DNA of 64,000 bases from Egaibacter sp046050465 (GTDB taxonomy: Bacteria; Pseudomonadota; Gammaproteobacteria; Burkholderiales; Burkholderiaceae_C): assembly GCA_046050465.1 (NCBI GenBank), contig JBJOPS010000020.1:62001-126000 (forward strand), given 5' to 3'. Within the stretch, counting starts at the first letter, position 1. The number at the start of each line of letters is the position of its first letter. Below, piece by piece: positions 35,125 to 43,068 of the stretch. A model generated the notes under the pieces. That model was not told the origin of the DNA. It did not search any database and saw only the letters and a program-made list of their open reading frames with translations. Position numbers and translations under genes: made by a program.

Positions 35125-35161
35125 GGTATTACCTTTTGTTACCCGCACCAAGGAGCCGCCC

Positions 35162-35452
35162 ATGACTGCAGCTACTGCCCGCCCCATGTCCGTCAAGCTC
35201 GATGCCGACACCCGCGCGCGCATCGAAACACTGGCCAACTCCAGGCAGCGCACGGCTCACTGGCTCATGCGCGAAGCCATCAACCAGTATGTGGACCGCG
35301 AGGAAAAGCGCGAGGCACTTCGCCAAGACGTGCTGCACGCCTGGAAGGAATACCAGGAAACTGGCCTGCATGTGACCGGGGCTGAGGCCGATGCATGGTT
35401 GAAAAGCTGGGGCACCGACGCTGAATTACCCGCCCCCGATCTGCATACCTGA
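35162..35452 (+). CDS. Ribbon-helix-helix (CopG/ParD-like) antitoxin
   Basis: The product is 96 residues with an N-terminal ribbon-helix-helix fold: a beta-strand MSVKLDADTRARIETLA followed by RTAHWLMREAINQYVDREEK. Such proteins bind DNA as dimers, neutralise the partner toxin with their C-terminal tail and repress their own operon. An AAGGAG ribosome site precedes the ATG. The toxin gene starts eight bases after its stop. The pair is inserted between hsdM and hsdS. Confidence 0.88.
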   Translation: MTAATARPMSVKLDADTRARIETLANSRQRTAHWLMREAINQYVDREEKREALRQDVLHAWKEYQETGLHVTGAEADAWLKSWGTDAELPAPDLHT

Positions 35453-35460
35453 GTCGTTGC

Positions 35461-35754
35461 GTGCCGATCCCTGTCAAATTTGCCCCCGCCGCCCTGCGCG
35501 ACCTGCAGCGCTTGCGCGAATTTTTGCGACCTAAAAGCGCCGTCGCCGCCCAACGCGCGGGCCAAGCCATTGCGCAAGGTGTTCAAGTTCTGGGCTTGCA
35601 GCCAGGCATTGGCCGGCCGGCGGAAGGCTTATCCCACGAATACCGCGAATGGCCGATTGACTTTGGCGACAGCGGCTACATCGCCCTGTACCGCCTGGAT
35701 GCAGATGCCATCACCATCCTCGCCGTGCGCCACCAGCGTGAGACTGGTTATTAA
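35461..35754 (+). CDS. RelE/ParE-family toxin
   Basis: The product is 97 residues with a GTG start. It has the RelE/ParE fold pattern: VKFAPAALRDLQRLREFL at the start, then GIGRPAEGLSHEYREWPIDFG and YIALYRLDADAITILAVRHQRE, the usual strands with conserved basic and aromatic residues. Members of the family either cleave mRNA at the ribosome (RelE) or poison DNA gyrase (ParE); which applies here cannot be told. It forms a toxin-antitoxin operon with the preceding gene, and a dispersed repeat starts just after its stop. Confidence 0.88.
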   Translation: MPIPVKFAPAALRDLQRLREFLRPKSAVAAQRAGQAIAQGVQVLGLQPGIGRPAEGLSHEYREWPIDFGDSGYIALYRLDADAITILAVRHQRETGY

Positions 35755-35757
35755 ACA

Positions 35758-35806
35758 AAATAAGCCGCTAGCGCCCGTGGAATATGCGTTAGCAGCTATC
35801 AAAATG
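35758..35806 (-). repeat. TAGCTAT-type dispersed repeat, copy 7
   Basis: On the plus strand it reads AATAAGCCGCTAGCGCCCGT, then GGAATATGCG, then GCAGCTATCAAAAT. It lies between the toxin stop and the second copy of the hsdM end. Confidence 0.82.
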
Positions 35807-35817
35807 AGAGTGAAATG

Positions 35818-35880
35818 ATGAAACGAATGGTTTGGGACATAGCGGCGGGGATGAAGGCGTTGGAGAGGATGTTGAAGTGA
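35818..35880 (+). CDS. 20-codon mini-ORF re-creating the hsdM tail ahead of hsdS
   Basis: ATG at 35818 opens a frame ending DIAAGMKALERMLK, nearly the same as the C-terminus of HsdM (EIAAGMKALEGML). Its TGA overlaps the GTG of hsdS (GTGA). This looks like the original hsdM/hsdS junction, kept after a toxin-antitoxin insertion moved the rest of hsdM away. It may keep hsdS translation coupled. Whether it is translated is unknown. Confidence 0.5.
   Translation: MKRMVWDIAAGMKALERMLK
35839..35874 (+). repeat. Direct repeat (hsdM 3' end), copy 2
   Basis: It is the second copy of the hsdM 3' end, with three mismatches in 36 bases to the copy at 35080-35115. It leads directly into the GTG start of hsdS. 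Confidence 0.85.
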
Positions 35881-37007
35881 CGGCCATCTCCACGCGCGAG
35901 TTGGGTGAGTTTGTTCAGATACGCACTGGCAAACTCGATGCAAATGCAAGTTCAAAAGATGGCGCATACCCATTCTTTACTTGTGCAAAAGAGCCTTTGC
36001 GTATTTCAACGTTCAGCTACGACTGTGACTGCGTTCTTGTTGCTGGCAATGGCGATCTAAACGTGAAGCACTACAAAGGAAAGTTCGATGCCTACCAGCG
36101 AACTTACATCGTGGAGCCGCTCAACTCATCTGTCTTGAACTCTCGCTTTCTTTTTCACTTTCTCGATAAGTACGTTGAAAAACTCAGGCATCTGAGCATC
36201 GGCGGAGTGATCAAATACATAAAGATTGGCAACTTGACCGAAGCGCCGCTGCCGGTATTGCCAATAGACGAACAACGCCGCATCGCCGCCATCCTGGACC
36301 AGGCCGAAACCCTCCGAACCCAACGCCGCCAAGCCCTGGCCCACCTCGACACCCTCACCCAGTCCCTCTTTCTCGATATGTTTGGCGACCCGGTGGCGAA
36401 TCCAATGGGATGGCCTTCTTGTCCCCTAGCTGAATCTGTTGAAGGTAAGTACGGAATTAAAGCCGGCCCGTTCGGATCTTCCCTGAAAAAAGAGGATTAC
36501 GTCACGAGCGGATTTCGAGTCTATGGTCAAGAGCAGGTGATCGCGGGCAGATTTGATATTGGTGACTACTACATAGATGAGCGTAAGTTCCACCAACTCA
36601 AATCATGCGCAATACAAGAAGGTGATTTGCTAGTTAGCCTTGTTGGATCATTTGGCAAAGTGCTAATCGTTCCCGCCAACGTCGAGCCGGGAATCATCAA
36701 CCCTCGTCTTTTAAAGATCACGCTCGATCCGATGAAACTGACTCCAGTTTTTGTCGCCCAGTTACTTGGTAGTTCCCAGGTTCAGAGAAAGTTGGCTAGC
36801 CTTTCGCACGGCGGAACTATGGGTATATTGAACGCAGGCTTGCTTAAGGAATTGGACGTCATAACGCCCCCACTCCCCCTCCAACAAACCTTCGCCACCC
36901 GCATCCAAGCCATCGAAGCCCTCAAAGCCACCCACCGCGCCGCCCTGGCCCAGCTGGACGCCCTATTCGCCTCGCTGCAGCAGCGGGCGTTTGCGGGGGA
37001 GTTGTAG
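35877..37007 (+). CDS. hsdS: Type I restriction-modification specificity subunit
   Basis: The product is 376 residues with two target-recognition domains separated by a conserved spacer (LPIDEQRRIAAILDQAETLR ... ALAHLDTLTQSLFLDMFGDP) and a matching C-terminal helix (LPLQQTFATRIQAIEALKAT ... LFASLQQRAFAGEL). HsdS selects the DNA sequence for methylation and cleavage. I chose the GTG at 35877 because it overlaps the mini-ORF stop and because the first domain starts shortly after; an upstream TTG at 35832 is less likely. The two recognition domains are visibly less GC-rich than the rest, as expected for exchanged cassettes. Confidence 0.93.
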   Translation: MTAISTRELGEFVQIRTGKLDANASSKDGAYPFFTCAKEPLRISTFSYDCDCVLVAGNGDLNVKHYKGKFDAYQRTYIVEPLNSSVLNSRFLFHFLDKYVEKLRHLSIGGVIKYIKIGNLTEAPLPVLPIDEQRRIAAILDQAETLRTQRRQALAHLDTLTQSLFLDMFGDPVANPMGWPSCPLAESVEGKYGIKAGPFGSSLKKEDYVTSGFRVYGQEQVIAGRFDIGDYYIDERKFHQLKSCAIQEGDLLVSLVGSFGKVLIVPANVEPGIINPRLLKITLDPMKLTPVFVAQLLGSSQVQRKLASLSHGGTMGILNAGLLKELDVITPPLPLQQTFATRIQAIEALKATHRAALAQLDALFASLQQRAFAGEL

Positions 37008-37043
37008 GGTAAATTCGCTCTAAACCATTTTTAGGCCACAAAC

Positions 37044-38300
37044 ATGTTGAAGTATTTGCACTTAAAGAACGTCGGGCTTGCCCCGGATGTGCAGGTTGAG
37101 TGGGCGCAGCGCCTGAGTCTGATTGCAGGCGACAACGGACTTGGCAAGAGCTTTTTGCTTGATCTCGCGTGGTGGGCGCTGACCCGCACATGGGCTGGGT
37201 CGGTCGCGCTACCCATGACAGGCAGAAAAGCTTCAATCGACTTTGCGGTGAAAGGTAAAGGCGCGGCAGCAAAGCCCATAACCTCCGAATTTCATCGCCC
37301 AGATGCGAGTTGGCCGCTTCCACAGGCGCGCCCGGTGATGCCCGGCATTGTGGTGTACATCCGTATCGACGGCGGCTTCTCGGTGTGGGACCCTGCACGC
37401 AACTATTGGCGCACTGACCCATCGCGCCCCGCTGCATACCACTTCAAGGCTGACGAGGTTTGGAGCGGCTTGGACATCAATGGCCAACGCGTTTGTGAAG
37501 GCTTGGAGCGCGATTGGGTCAATTGGCAAGAGGGGCGAAAACCACAATTTCAAGCGCTTGAAAGCGTGCTGCGGGTTATGTCGCCAATGCAAGAGCCTTT
37601 ACGGGCAGGCCAACCACAACGCGTTTTCATCGGTGAGGGGCGAGACCGCCCCACGCTGTTGGTGGGCAACCAAACGGTGCCTGTGGCGCTGGCCTCTGCC
37701 GGGGTGCGGCGCATATTGGCGCTGGTGTATTTCTTGGTCTGGGCTTGGCATGAGCACGCCGTAGCCGCCAAGCTGTTAGGCAAGAAGCCGGAGGACCGGT
37801 TTGTGATTCTTTTTGACGAGCCCGAAACACACCTGCATCCGCGCTGGCAACGCACTGTGTTGCCCAGTCTTTTCAAGGCGGTGGACGAGCTGCGGGGTAA
37901 GGCGGGAACCCCGCCACAGGTATTGGTGGCAACGCATTCGCCGCTTGTCGTGGCATCTGTAGAACCCATTTTTGATGCCGCCTTAGATGACCTGATTCAT
38001 TTGTCTTTGAAAGATGGTGCGGTCGTCATTGATCAAGGCGGATGGGCTACGCAAGGTGACGTCACCAACTGGCTGGTGTCGGAAACTTTCGGTTTGGAGC
38101 AAGCTCGATCCAAAGAAGCGGAAGAGGCCATTGAAGCTGCGGAGGCTTTCATGCGAGGAGAGAAGAGTTTGCCTACTGGGCTTGCCTCCAAAGCGGCCAT
38201 ACACACCCGACTGCAGCGTTTGCTGCCTGCTGGCGATGTGTTTTGGCCCCGGTGGATTGTGAGTACCCAGCCCAAAGGTGCAGCAAAGGGGAAAGCATGA
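37044..38300 (+). CDS. ABC-type ATPase (PtuA/AAA_21-like), probable defence protein
   Basis: The product is 418 residues. Walker A is GDNGLGKSFLL at about residues 29-39, an ABC-signature-like segment SAGVRRILAL lies at about 215, Walker B is ILFDEPETHLHP at about 255-266, and the switch histidine is in VATHSPLVVAS at about 295. This is the layout of OLD/PtuA-like overcoming-defence ATPases rather than a transporter. It starts 36 bases after hsdS and overlaps the HNH gene by four bases (ATGA). The pair resembles the Septu PtuA-PtuB system, here placed between hsdS and hsdR. Function is inferred. Confidence 0.85.
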   Translation: MLKYLHLKNVGLAPDVQVEWAQRLSLIAGDNGLGKSFLLDLAWWALTRTWAGSVALPMTGRKASIDFAVKGKGAAAKPITSEFHRPDASWPLPQARPVMPGIVVYIRIDGGFSVWDPARNYWRTDPSRPAAYHFKADEVWSGLDINGQRVCEGLERDWVNWQEGRKPQFQALESVLRVMSPMQEPLRAGQPQRVFIGEGRDRPTLLVGNQTVPVALASAGVRRILALVYFLVWAWHEHAVAAKLLGKKPEDRFVILFDEPETHLHPRWQRTVLPSLFKAVDELRGKAGTPPQVLVATHSPLVVASVEPIFDAALDDLIHLSLKDGAVVIDQGGWATQGDVTNWLVSETFGLEQARSKEAEEAIEAAEAFMRGEKSLPTGLASKAAIHTRLQRLLPAGDVFWPRWIVSTQPKGAAKGKA

Positions 38301-38872
38301 TTCCGGTAGCCAAGGTCAAAAAGCCGAAAGACTTTGATGCCAAGGTCAAAGTGCCCGGAGACCAATGGCTCAAGGACAACCCGAGAGCTAAACGCCCCAA
38401 AGCGCTTTGGACGCACTACACAAAGACACTTGCAGTTGGGTTTACTGATCTGTGCGGATATGCCGCCATGCATGACCCAACCGGCGGCACAGTAGATCAC
38501 TACCTCAGTTTCAGGAACCACCCGAAGAAGGCTTACGACTGGAGCAACTACCGCTTTGCGTCAGGTACTTTGAATTCCTCCAAACGCAATGCAGATGACA
38601 CGGTGCTTGACCCGTTTGAGGTGCAGGCAGGTTGGTTCGAAATTGAACTGCCTTCTTTGCAGATGCGGGTTACTAATGCAGTGCCTGCTGCTTTTAAGGT
38701 CAAAGCAAAATTCACATTGAAGCGACTTGGGTTACGCGATGGGGAGCGCGTTCTGCGTTGGCGCCAGTCTTGGTACCAGCAGTATCTGTCTGGCAATTTG
38801 ACCCTTGGAGGGCTGCGTCAGTGGGCCCCGCTGATTGCAGATGCAGTCGAGAAGTCCGCAGCGAAAGTTTGA
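38297..38872 (+). CDS. Divergent HNH-type nuclease (PtuB-like), partner of the ATPase
   Basis: The product is 191 residues. A ββα-metal core can be read as TVDHYL (His 68), DWSNYRFASG (Asn 84) and TLNSSKRN (Asn 93, Lys 96), in the order expected of HNH nucleases and like the HNH partners of PtuA. The zinc-binding cysteines found in many such proteins are missing; the only cysteine is near residue 53. The C-terminal half (about 110-191) has no recognised domain. Its ATG overlaps the ATPase stop, so the two are co-made. The family assignment was made by eye. Confidence 0.62.
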   Translation: MIPVAKVKKPKDFDAKVKVPGDQWLKDNPRAKRPKALWTHYTKTLAVGFTDLCGYAAMHDPTGGTVDHYLSFRNHPKKAYDWSNYRFASGTLNSSKRNADDTVLDPFEVQAGWFEIELPSLQMRVTNAVPAAFKVKAKFTLKRLGLRDGERVLRWRQSWYQQYLSGNLTLGGLRQWAPLIADAVEKSAAKV

Positions 38873-38885
38873 CCCCATGAGGTCA
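38870..38885. promoter_or_regulatory. Palindrome 1 before hsdR
   Basis: TGACCCCATGAGGTCA is a palindrome with one mismatch and overlaps the stop codon of the HNH gene. Its centre is exactly 50 bp before the centre of a related palindrome at 38920. It may be an operator, because two equal sites at this spacing would face the same side of the helix. Confidence 0.5.
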
Positions 38886-38915
38886 TTTCTGCCGCTTTTT
38901 CAAGCAAAACACCAG

Positions 38916-38939
38916 TTTTTGACCCTATGGGGTCAAAAA
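38916..38939. promoter_or_regulatory. Palindrome 2 at the hsdR start
   Basis: The arms TTTTTGACCC and GGGTCAAAAA are perfect inverted copies around TATG. The central 16 bases match palindrome 1. It sits three bases before the chosen hsdR ATG (38942), and its loop contains another in-frame ATG (38927). It could be an operator, or a hairpin that hides the ribosome site GGGG. Confidence 0.5.
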
Positions 38940-38941
38940 TA

Positions 38942-41900
38942 ATGGCCTCTAATTTCGCATTTTTGCAGGCCGAATGGCCCGCGCTCTACACCGAGGCCAC
39001 CAAGGCCGAGCAAGCCGCGCTGACAGACCCGCGCACCGCCTGCTTCTACGCGCGGCGCACGCTGGAGCTGGCGGTGGTGTGGCTTTTTCAGGCCGAGGGC
39101 GGGCGCTCTGGCCGGCTGCAGATGCCCTACAAGCCCGACTTGTCGGCGTTTTTGTTTGAACCCAGTTTCAAGGTATTGGTGGGCCCCGCGCTGCACGCCA
39201 AGATGGACGTGGTGCGCAAGCAGGGCAACAACGCGGTGCACAGTGCACGGCCCATCACCGCGCAAGACGCCACTGCGGTGCTGCGCGAGCTATTTCAAGT
39301 GGCCTTTTGGCTGGCGCGCAACTACGGCCGCAACGTGGCGGCACGGCCCGACCCGGCGCTGCAGTTCCGTGCCGACTTGTTGCCCCGCCCCAGCAATGCG
39401 GCAGCCGAGCAAGCCGCAGCCCCGGCCAGCGCGCAAGCCACGCAGGCCGCGTTGCAGAAGTTGGCTGCCTTGGCCGACGAGCTGGCCGCGCGCGATGCGG
39501 CGCTGGCCGCTGCACAGCAAAAGACCGCAGCACTGGATGCCGAGCTGGCGCAGCTACGCGCCGAGGTGGCCGCCGCCAAAGCCGCCAACACGGCCACACC
39601 GGACACACACGACTACAACGAGGCAGAGACGCGCGACCTCTACATCGACCTGCTGCTCAAAGAAGCGGGCTGGAAGCTGGACCAGCCACGCGACCGCGAA
39701 TTTGAAGTGCAGGGCATGCCCAATGCACAGGGAAAGCTGGAGGGCGTGGGCTATGTGGACTACGTGCTGTGGGGTGACGACGGCAAGCCCCTGGCCGTGG
39801 TGGAAGCCAAGCGCACCCGGCGCGACGCGCGCGTGGGCCAGCAGCAGGCCAAGCTGTATGCCGATTGCCTGCAAACTCAGTTTGGCCAGCGCCCGCTGAT
39901 CTACACCACCAACGGCTACGAGCACTGGTTTTGGGACGACACCACCTACCCGCCGCGCCCAGTGCAGGGCTTCCACAAGAAGGACGAACTGCAGCTGCTG
40001 GTGCAGCGGCGCAGCTCTGCCAAGCCCTTGGCTGGCGTCACCATCAACCCGGCGATTGTTGAACGGCACTACCAGTTGCGCGCCATTCGCCGCATTGGTG
40101 AAACGTTTGAAAAAGACCGCCAGCGCAAGGCCTTGGTGGTTATGGCGACCGGCGCGGGCAAGACGCGCACCGTGATTGCGCTGGTGGACCTGTTGCAGCG
40201 CGCCAACTGGGCCAAGCGCATCCTGTTTCTGGCCGACCGCGTGGCGCTGGTGAATCAGGCAGCCAATGCCTTCAAGGCGCATTTGCCCGATGCGGCGGCC
40301 GTGAACCTGGTGACCGACAAGGAAACCGAAGGCCGCGTGTTTGTGTCCACTTACCCCACGATGATGGGCTTGATCAACGAGACGGACCAGGGGCTGCGTC
40401 GCTTTGGTGTGGGGCATTTCGATTTGATCATCGTGGACGAGGCGCACCGCTCCATTTACCAAAAGTACAAAGCCATCTTTGCCTACTTTGATGCGCTGCT
40501 GGTGGGCCTGACGGCCACGCCCAAAGACGAGATTGACCGCAACACCTACAGCTTGTTTGAGCTGGAAAACGGCGTGCCCACCGATGCCTACGGCCTGGAA
40601 GACGCGATTGCAGAGGGCTACCTGGTGCCACCGCGCGCCGTGTCGGTGCCGCTGAAGTTTCAGCGCGAAGGCATCAAATACGCGGAGCTGAGTGAGGACG
40701 AGCGCGCGCAGTGGGACGAGCTCGATTGGGATGATGAAGGCCACGCCCCCGACGAGGTGGGCGCCGAGGCGGTGAACAAATGGCTGTTCAACACAGACAC
40801 CGTGGACAAAGTGCTGGAACTGCTGATGACCCAGGGCCACAAAGTGGCAGGCGGCGACCGGCTGGGCAAGACCATTGTGTTTGCCAAGAACAATGCGCAC
40901 GCCAATTTCATTGCAGAGCGCTTCAACGCCAACTACCCGCACTACGCGGGGCAGTTTGCCCGCGTCATCACCTACCAGACCGAGTACGCGCAGAGCCTGA
41001 TTGACGACTTCAGTGTCAAAGACAAATCGCCGCACATCGCCATCTCGGTGGACATGCTGGACACCGGTATTGACGTGCCGGAGGTGGTGAATCTGGTGTT
41101 CTTCAAGATCGTGCGCTCCAAGGCCAAGTTCTGGCAGATGGTGGGGCGCGGCACGCGCTTGTGCAAAGACCTGTTTGGCCCGGAGCAGGACAAAAAAGAG
41201 TTTGTGATTTTCGACTTTTGCCAAAACCTGGAGTTCTTCAGCCAGAACTTGGAGGGCAGCAAGGGCAACGTGGCCGAGCCCCTGAGCCAGCGCACCTTCA
41301 AGGCGCGACTTGAGCTGCTGAGCGTGCTGGACGAGCAACTGGCTCAGGAACAGGGCGCTGCCAAGGTGGCTGAGCCCGCGGCGGGCTACGGGTTGACGGT
41401 GGCTGCCATGCGCGCCGACACGGCCAGCCATTTGCACGCGGTGGTAGCAGGCATGCGGCTGGACAACTTTGTGGTGCGTCCGCAGCGCCGCTGGGTGGAG
41501 TCGTGGAGCCAGGCAGAGGCATGGCACAAAGTCACGGGCGACCAGCTGGTGGAGTTGGCTCAGCACGTCTCTGGCTTGCCCAGCGCAGTGCGCGATGACG
41601 ATGAAGAAGCCAAACGCTTCGATCTGCTCATGCTGCGCACCCAGCTGGGCAGGGCACGCGGCGATGTGGGCTTTGCCCGGCTGCGCGAACAGGTGCGTGC
41701 GCTGGCCGATGGATTGAGTGAACTCGGCAGCATTCCCGATGTGAAGAAGCACATGGTGCTGATTGAGGCGGTGGCAGGAGAAGAATGGTGGCAAGACGTG
41801 ACCTTGCCCATGCTGGAGCAGGCGCGCAGGCATTTGCGCGGCCTCATCAAGCTGCTGGAAAAGACACGACGCAAGGTGGTCTATACCGACTTTGAGGACG

Positions 41901-42424
41901 AGGTAGGCGAGACGTCCGAAGTGGCATTGCCGCTGGGCGGTAGCGCTGGCGACTTTGAGCGCTTCCGCCTCAAGGTGCGTGCCTTCCTGCGTGCGCATGT
42001 GAGCCATATCACCCTGCACAAGCTGCGTCGCAACCAGCCGCTCACGGCGACTGATCTGGCCGAGCTGGAGCGCCTGTTGATCGACAGCGGAACCGCCACT
42101 GCGGAAGACGTGGCTCGTGCCGGGCAGGAGGCCCATGGGCTGGGCCTTTTTGTGCGTGGACTGGTGGGCTTGGACCGCGAGGCCGCTACGCAGGCACTCA
42201 ACGGTTTTGTCAGCGGCAAGACGGTCAGCGCCAACCAGCTGGAGTTTGTGAACCTGATCGTCACCCATCTGACCGAGCGTGGCGTGATGGATGCGGCGCT
42301 GTTGTATGAGCCACCATTCACCAGCTATGCACCGCAGGGGCCGGACGCGCTGTTCACGTCTGCGCAGGTGGATGAACTATTGCAAGTGCTCGAACGGGTT
42401 GCGCAAACTGCCAAGGCTGCCTGA
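38942..42424 (+). CDS. hsdR: Type I restriction-modification endonuclease/translocase subunit
   Basis: The product is 1160 residues. A DUF4145-like N-terminal domain (about 1-120) leads to an Ala-rich coiled coil (about 150-215), the nuclease-like HsdR N-domain (about 225-340), the helicase motor with Walker A TGAGKTRT (about 400) and DEAH-type IIVDEAHRSIY (about 495), and a C-terminal domain of the EcoEI type. HsdR translocates and cuts unmethylated DNA. The extra N-terminal domain and coiled coil are found in some EcoEI-like subunits. ATG 38942 is preferred over 38927, which lies in a palindrome loop. It is separated from hsdM/hsdS by the ATPase-HNH pair. Confidence 0.94.
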   Translation: MASNFAFLQAEWPALYTEATKAEQAALTDPRTACFYARRTLELAVVWLFQAEGGRSGRLQMPYKPDLSAFLFEPSFKVLVGPALHAKMDVVRKQGNNAVHSARPITAQDATAVLRELFQVAFWLARNYGRNVAARPDPALQFRADLLPRPSNAAAEQAAAPASAQATQAALQKLAALADELAARDAALAAAQQKTAALDAELAQLRAEVAAAKAANTATPDTHDYNEAETRDLYIDLLLKEAGWKLDQPRDREFEVQGMPNAQGKLEGVGYVDYVLWGDDGKPLAVVEAKRTRRDARVGQQQAKLYADCLQTQFGQRPLIYTTNGYEHWFWDDTTYPPRPVQGFHKKDELQLLVQRRSSAKPLAGVTINPAIVERHYQLRAIRRIGETFEKDRQRKALVVMATGAGKTRTVIALVDLLQRANWAKRILFLADRVALVNQAANAFKAHLPDAAAVNLVTDKETEGRVFVSTYPTMMGLINETDQGLRRFGVGHFDLIIVDEAHRSIYQKYKAIFAYFDALLVGLTATPKDEIDRNTYSLFELENGVPTDAYGLEDAIAEGYLVPPRAVSVPLKFQREGIKYAELSEDERAQWDELDWDDEGHAPDEVGAEAVNKWLFNTDTVDKVLELLMTQGHKVAGGDRLGKTIVFAKNNAHANFIAERFNANYPHYAGQFARVITYQTEYAQSLIDDFSVKDKSPHIAISVDMLDTGIDVPEVVNLVFFKIVRSKAKFWQMVGRGTRLCKDLFGPEQDKKEFVIFDFCQNLEFFSQNLEGSKGNVAEPLSQRTFKARLELLSVLDEQLAQEQGAAKVAEPAAGYGLTVAAMRADTASHLHAVVAGMRLDNFVVRPQRRWVESWSQAEAWHKVTGDQLVELAQHVSGLPSAVRDDDEEAKRFDLLMLRTQLGRARGDVGFARLREQVRALADGLSELGSIPDVKKHMVLIEAVAGEEWWQDVTLPMLEQARRHLRGLIKLLEKTRRKVVYTDFEDEVGETSEVALPLGGSAGDFERFRLKVRAFLRAHVSHITLHKLRRNQPLTATDLAELERLLIDSGTATAEDVARAGQEAHGLGLFVRGLVGLDREAATQALNGFVSGKTVSANQLEFVNLIVTHLTERGVMDAALLYEPPFTSYAPQGPDALFTSAQVDELLQVLERVAQTAKAA

Positions 42425-42468
42425 GTTGGCAAAAATTGGGTAGTGGGCTGTAAAAAGGGGATGAGTGA

Positions 42469-43068
42469 TCAACCCATCAGCAGCGTGCCTGCCAGTGCAA
42501 ACATCACCAGCGCAATAAAACTGTCCAGCACGCGCCAGGCGGTTACCGTCTCAAACAGCGGCCCCAGCAGCCGCGCGCCATAACCCAGCGCTGAAAACCA
42601 CACCAGGCTGCCCAGACAGGCGCCCCAGCCAAACGTCCACGGGTCGCTGCGCTGGTTGGCCACCGAGCCCAGCAGCACCACGGTGTCCAGATACACGTGC
42701 GGGTTCAAAAAGGTGAAGCCAAAACACGCGGCTAGCGCCGTGGCCAGTGGCGTCGGCGTGCTGGCCTGCAGCTGCATGTGGCCACCACGCCAGGCACGCA
42801 TTGCGGCCAGTGCGCCGTAGCTGGCAAGAAACAGCGCGCCACCATACCGGGCCACCGCCAGCAGCGTGGTGTTGCCGCGAATCACCACACCCGCGCCGCC
42901 AATGCCAGCAACGATCAGCAGCGCATCCGACAACGCGCAAAACAGCACGATGGGCAACACGTGTTCGCGCCGCAACCCCATGCGCAGCACAAAGGCGTTT
43001 TGCGAACCAATGGCCACGATCAGTGCCAGCCCGGTGGCAAAACCGGCAAAGAAATCAATGAAGGTCAA
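42469..43068 (-). CDS. LysE/ArgO-family amino-acid exporter
   Basis: The product is 199 residues with about six membrane helices. Its start FFAGFATGLALIVAIGSQNAFVLRMGLRR (shown only as FATGLALIVAIGSQNAFVL) is typical of the LysE/ArgO family, which exports arginine, lysine or other basic amino acids through the inner membrane. Its ATG overlaps the stop of pncC, and it ends the minus-strand operon that begins with apaG. The region between hsdR and this gene is only 44 bases. Confidence 0.9.
   Translation of the reverse strand: MTFIDFFAGFATGLALIVAIGSQNAFVLRMGLRREHVLPIVLFCALSDALLIVAGIGGAGVVIRGNTTLLAVARYGGALFLASYGALAAMRAWRGGHMQLQASTPTPLATALAACFGFTFLNPHVYLDTVVLLGSVANQRSDPWTFGWGACLGSLVWFSALGYGARLLGPLFETVTAWRVLDSFIALVMFALAGTLLMG

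Noticed and set aside
39554..42268. A 904-codon open frame on the minus strand opposite hsdR
   Set aside because: It is a mirror effect of GC-rich codons on the other strand; its translation has no recognisable domain, while hsdR on the plus strand has clear motifs.
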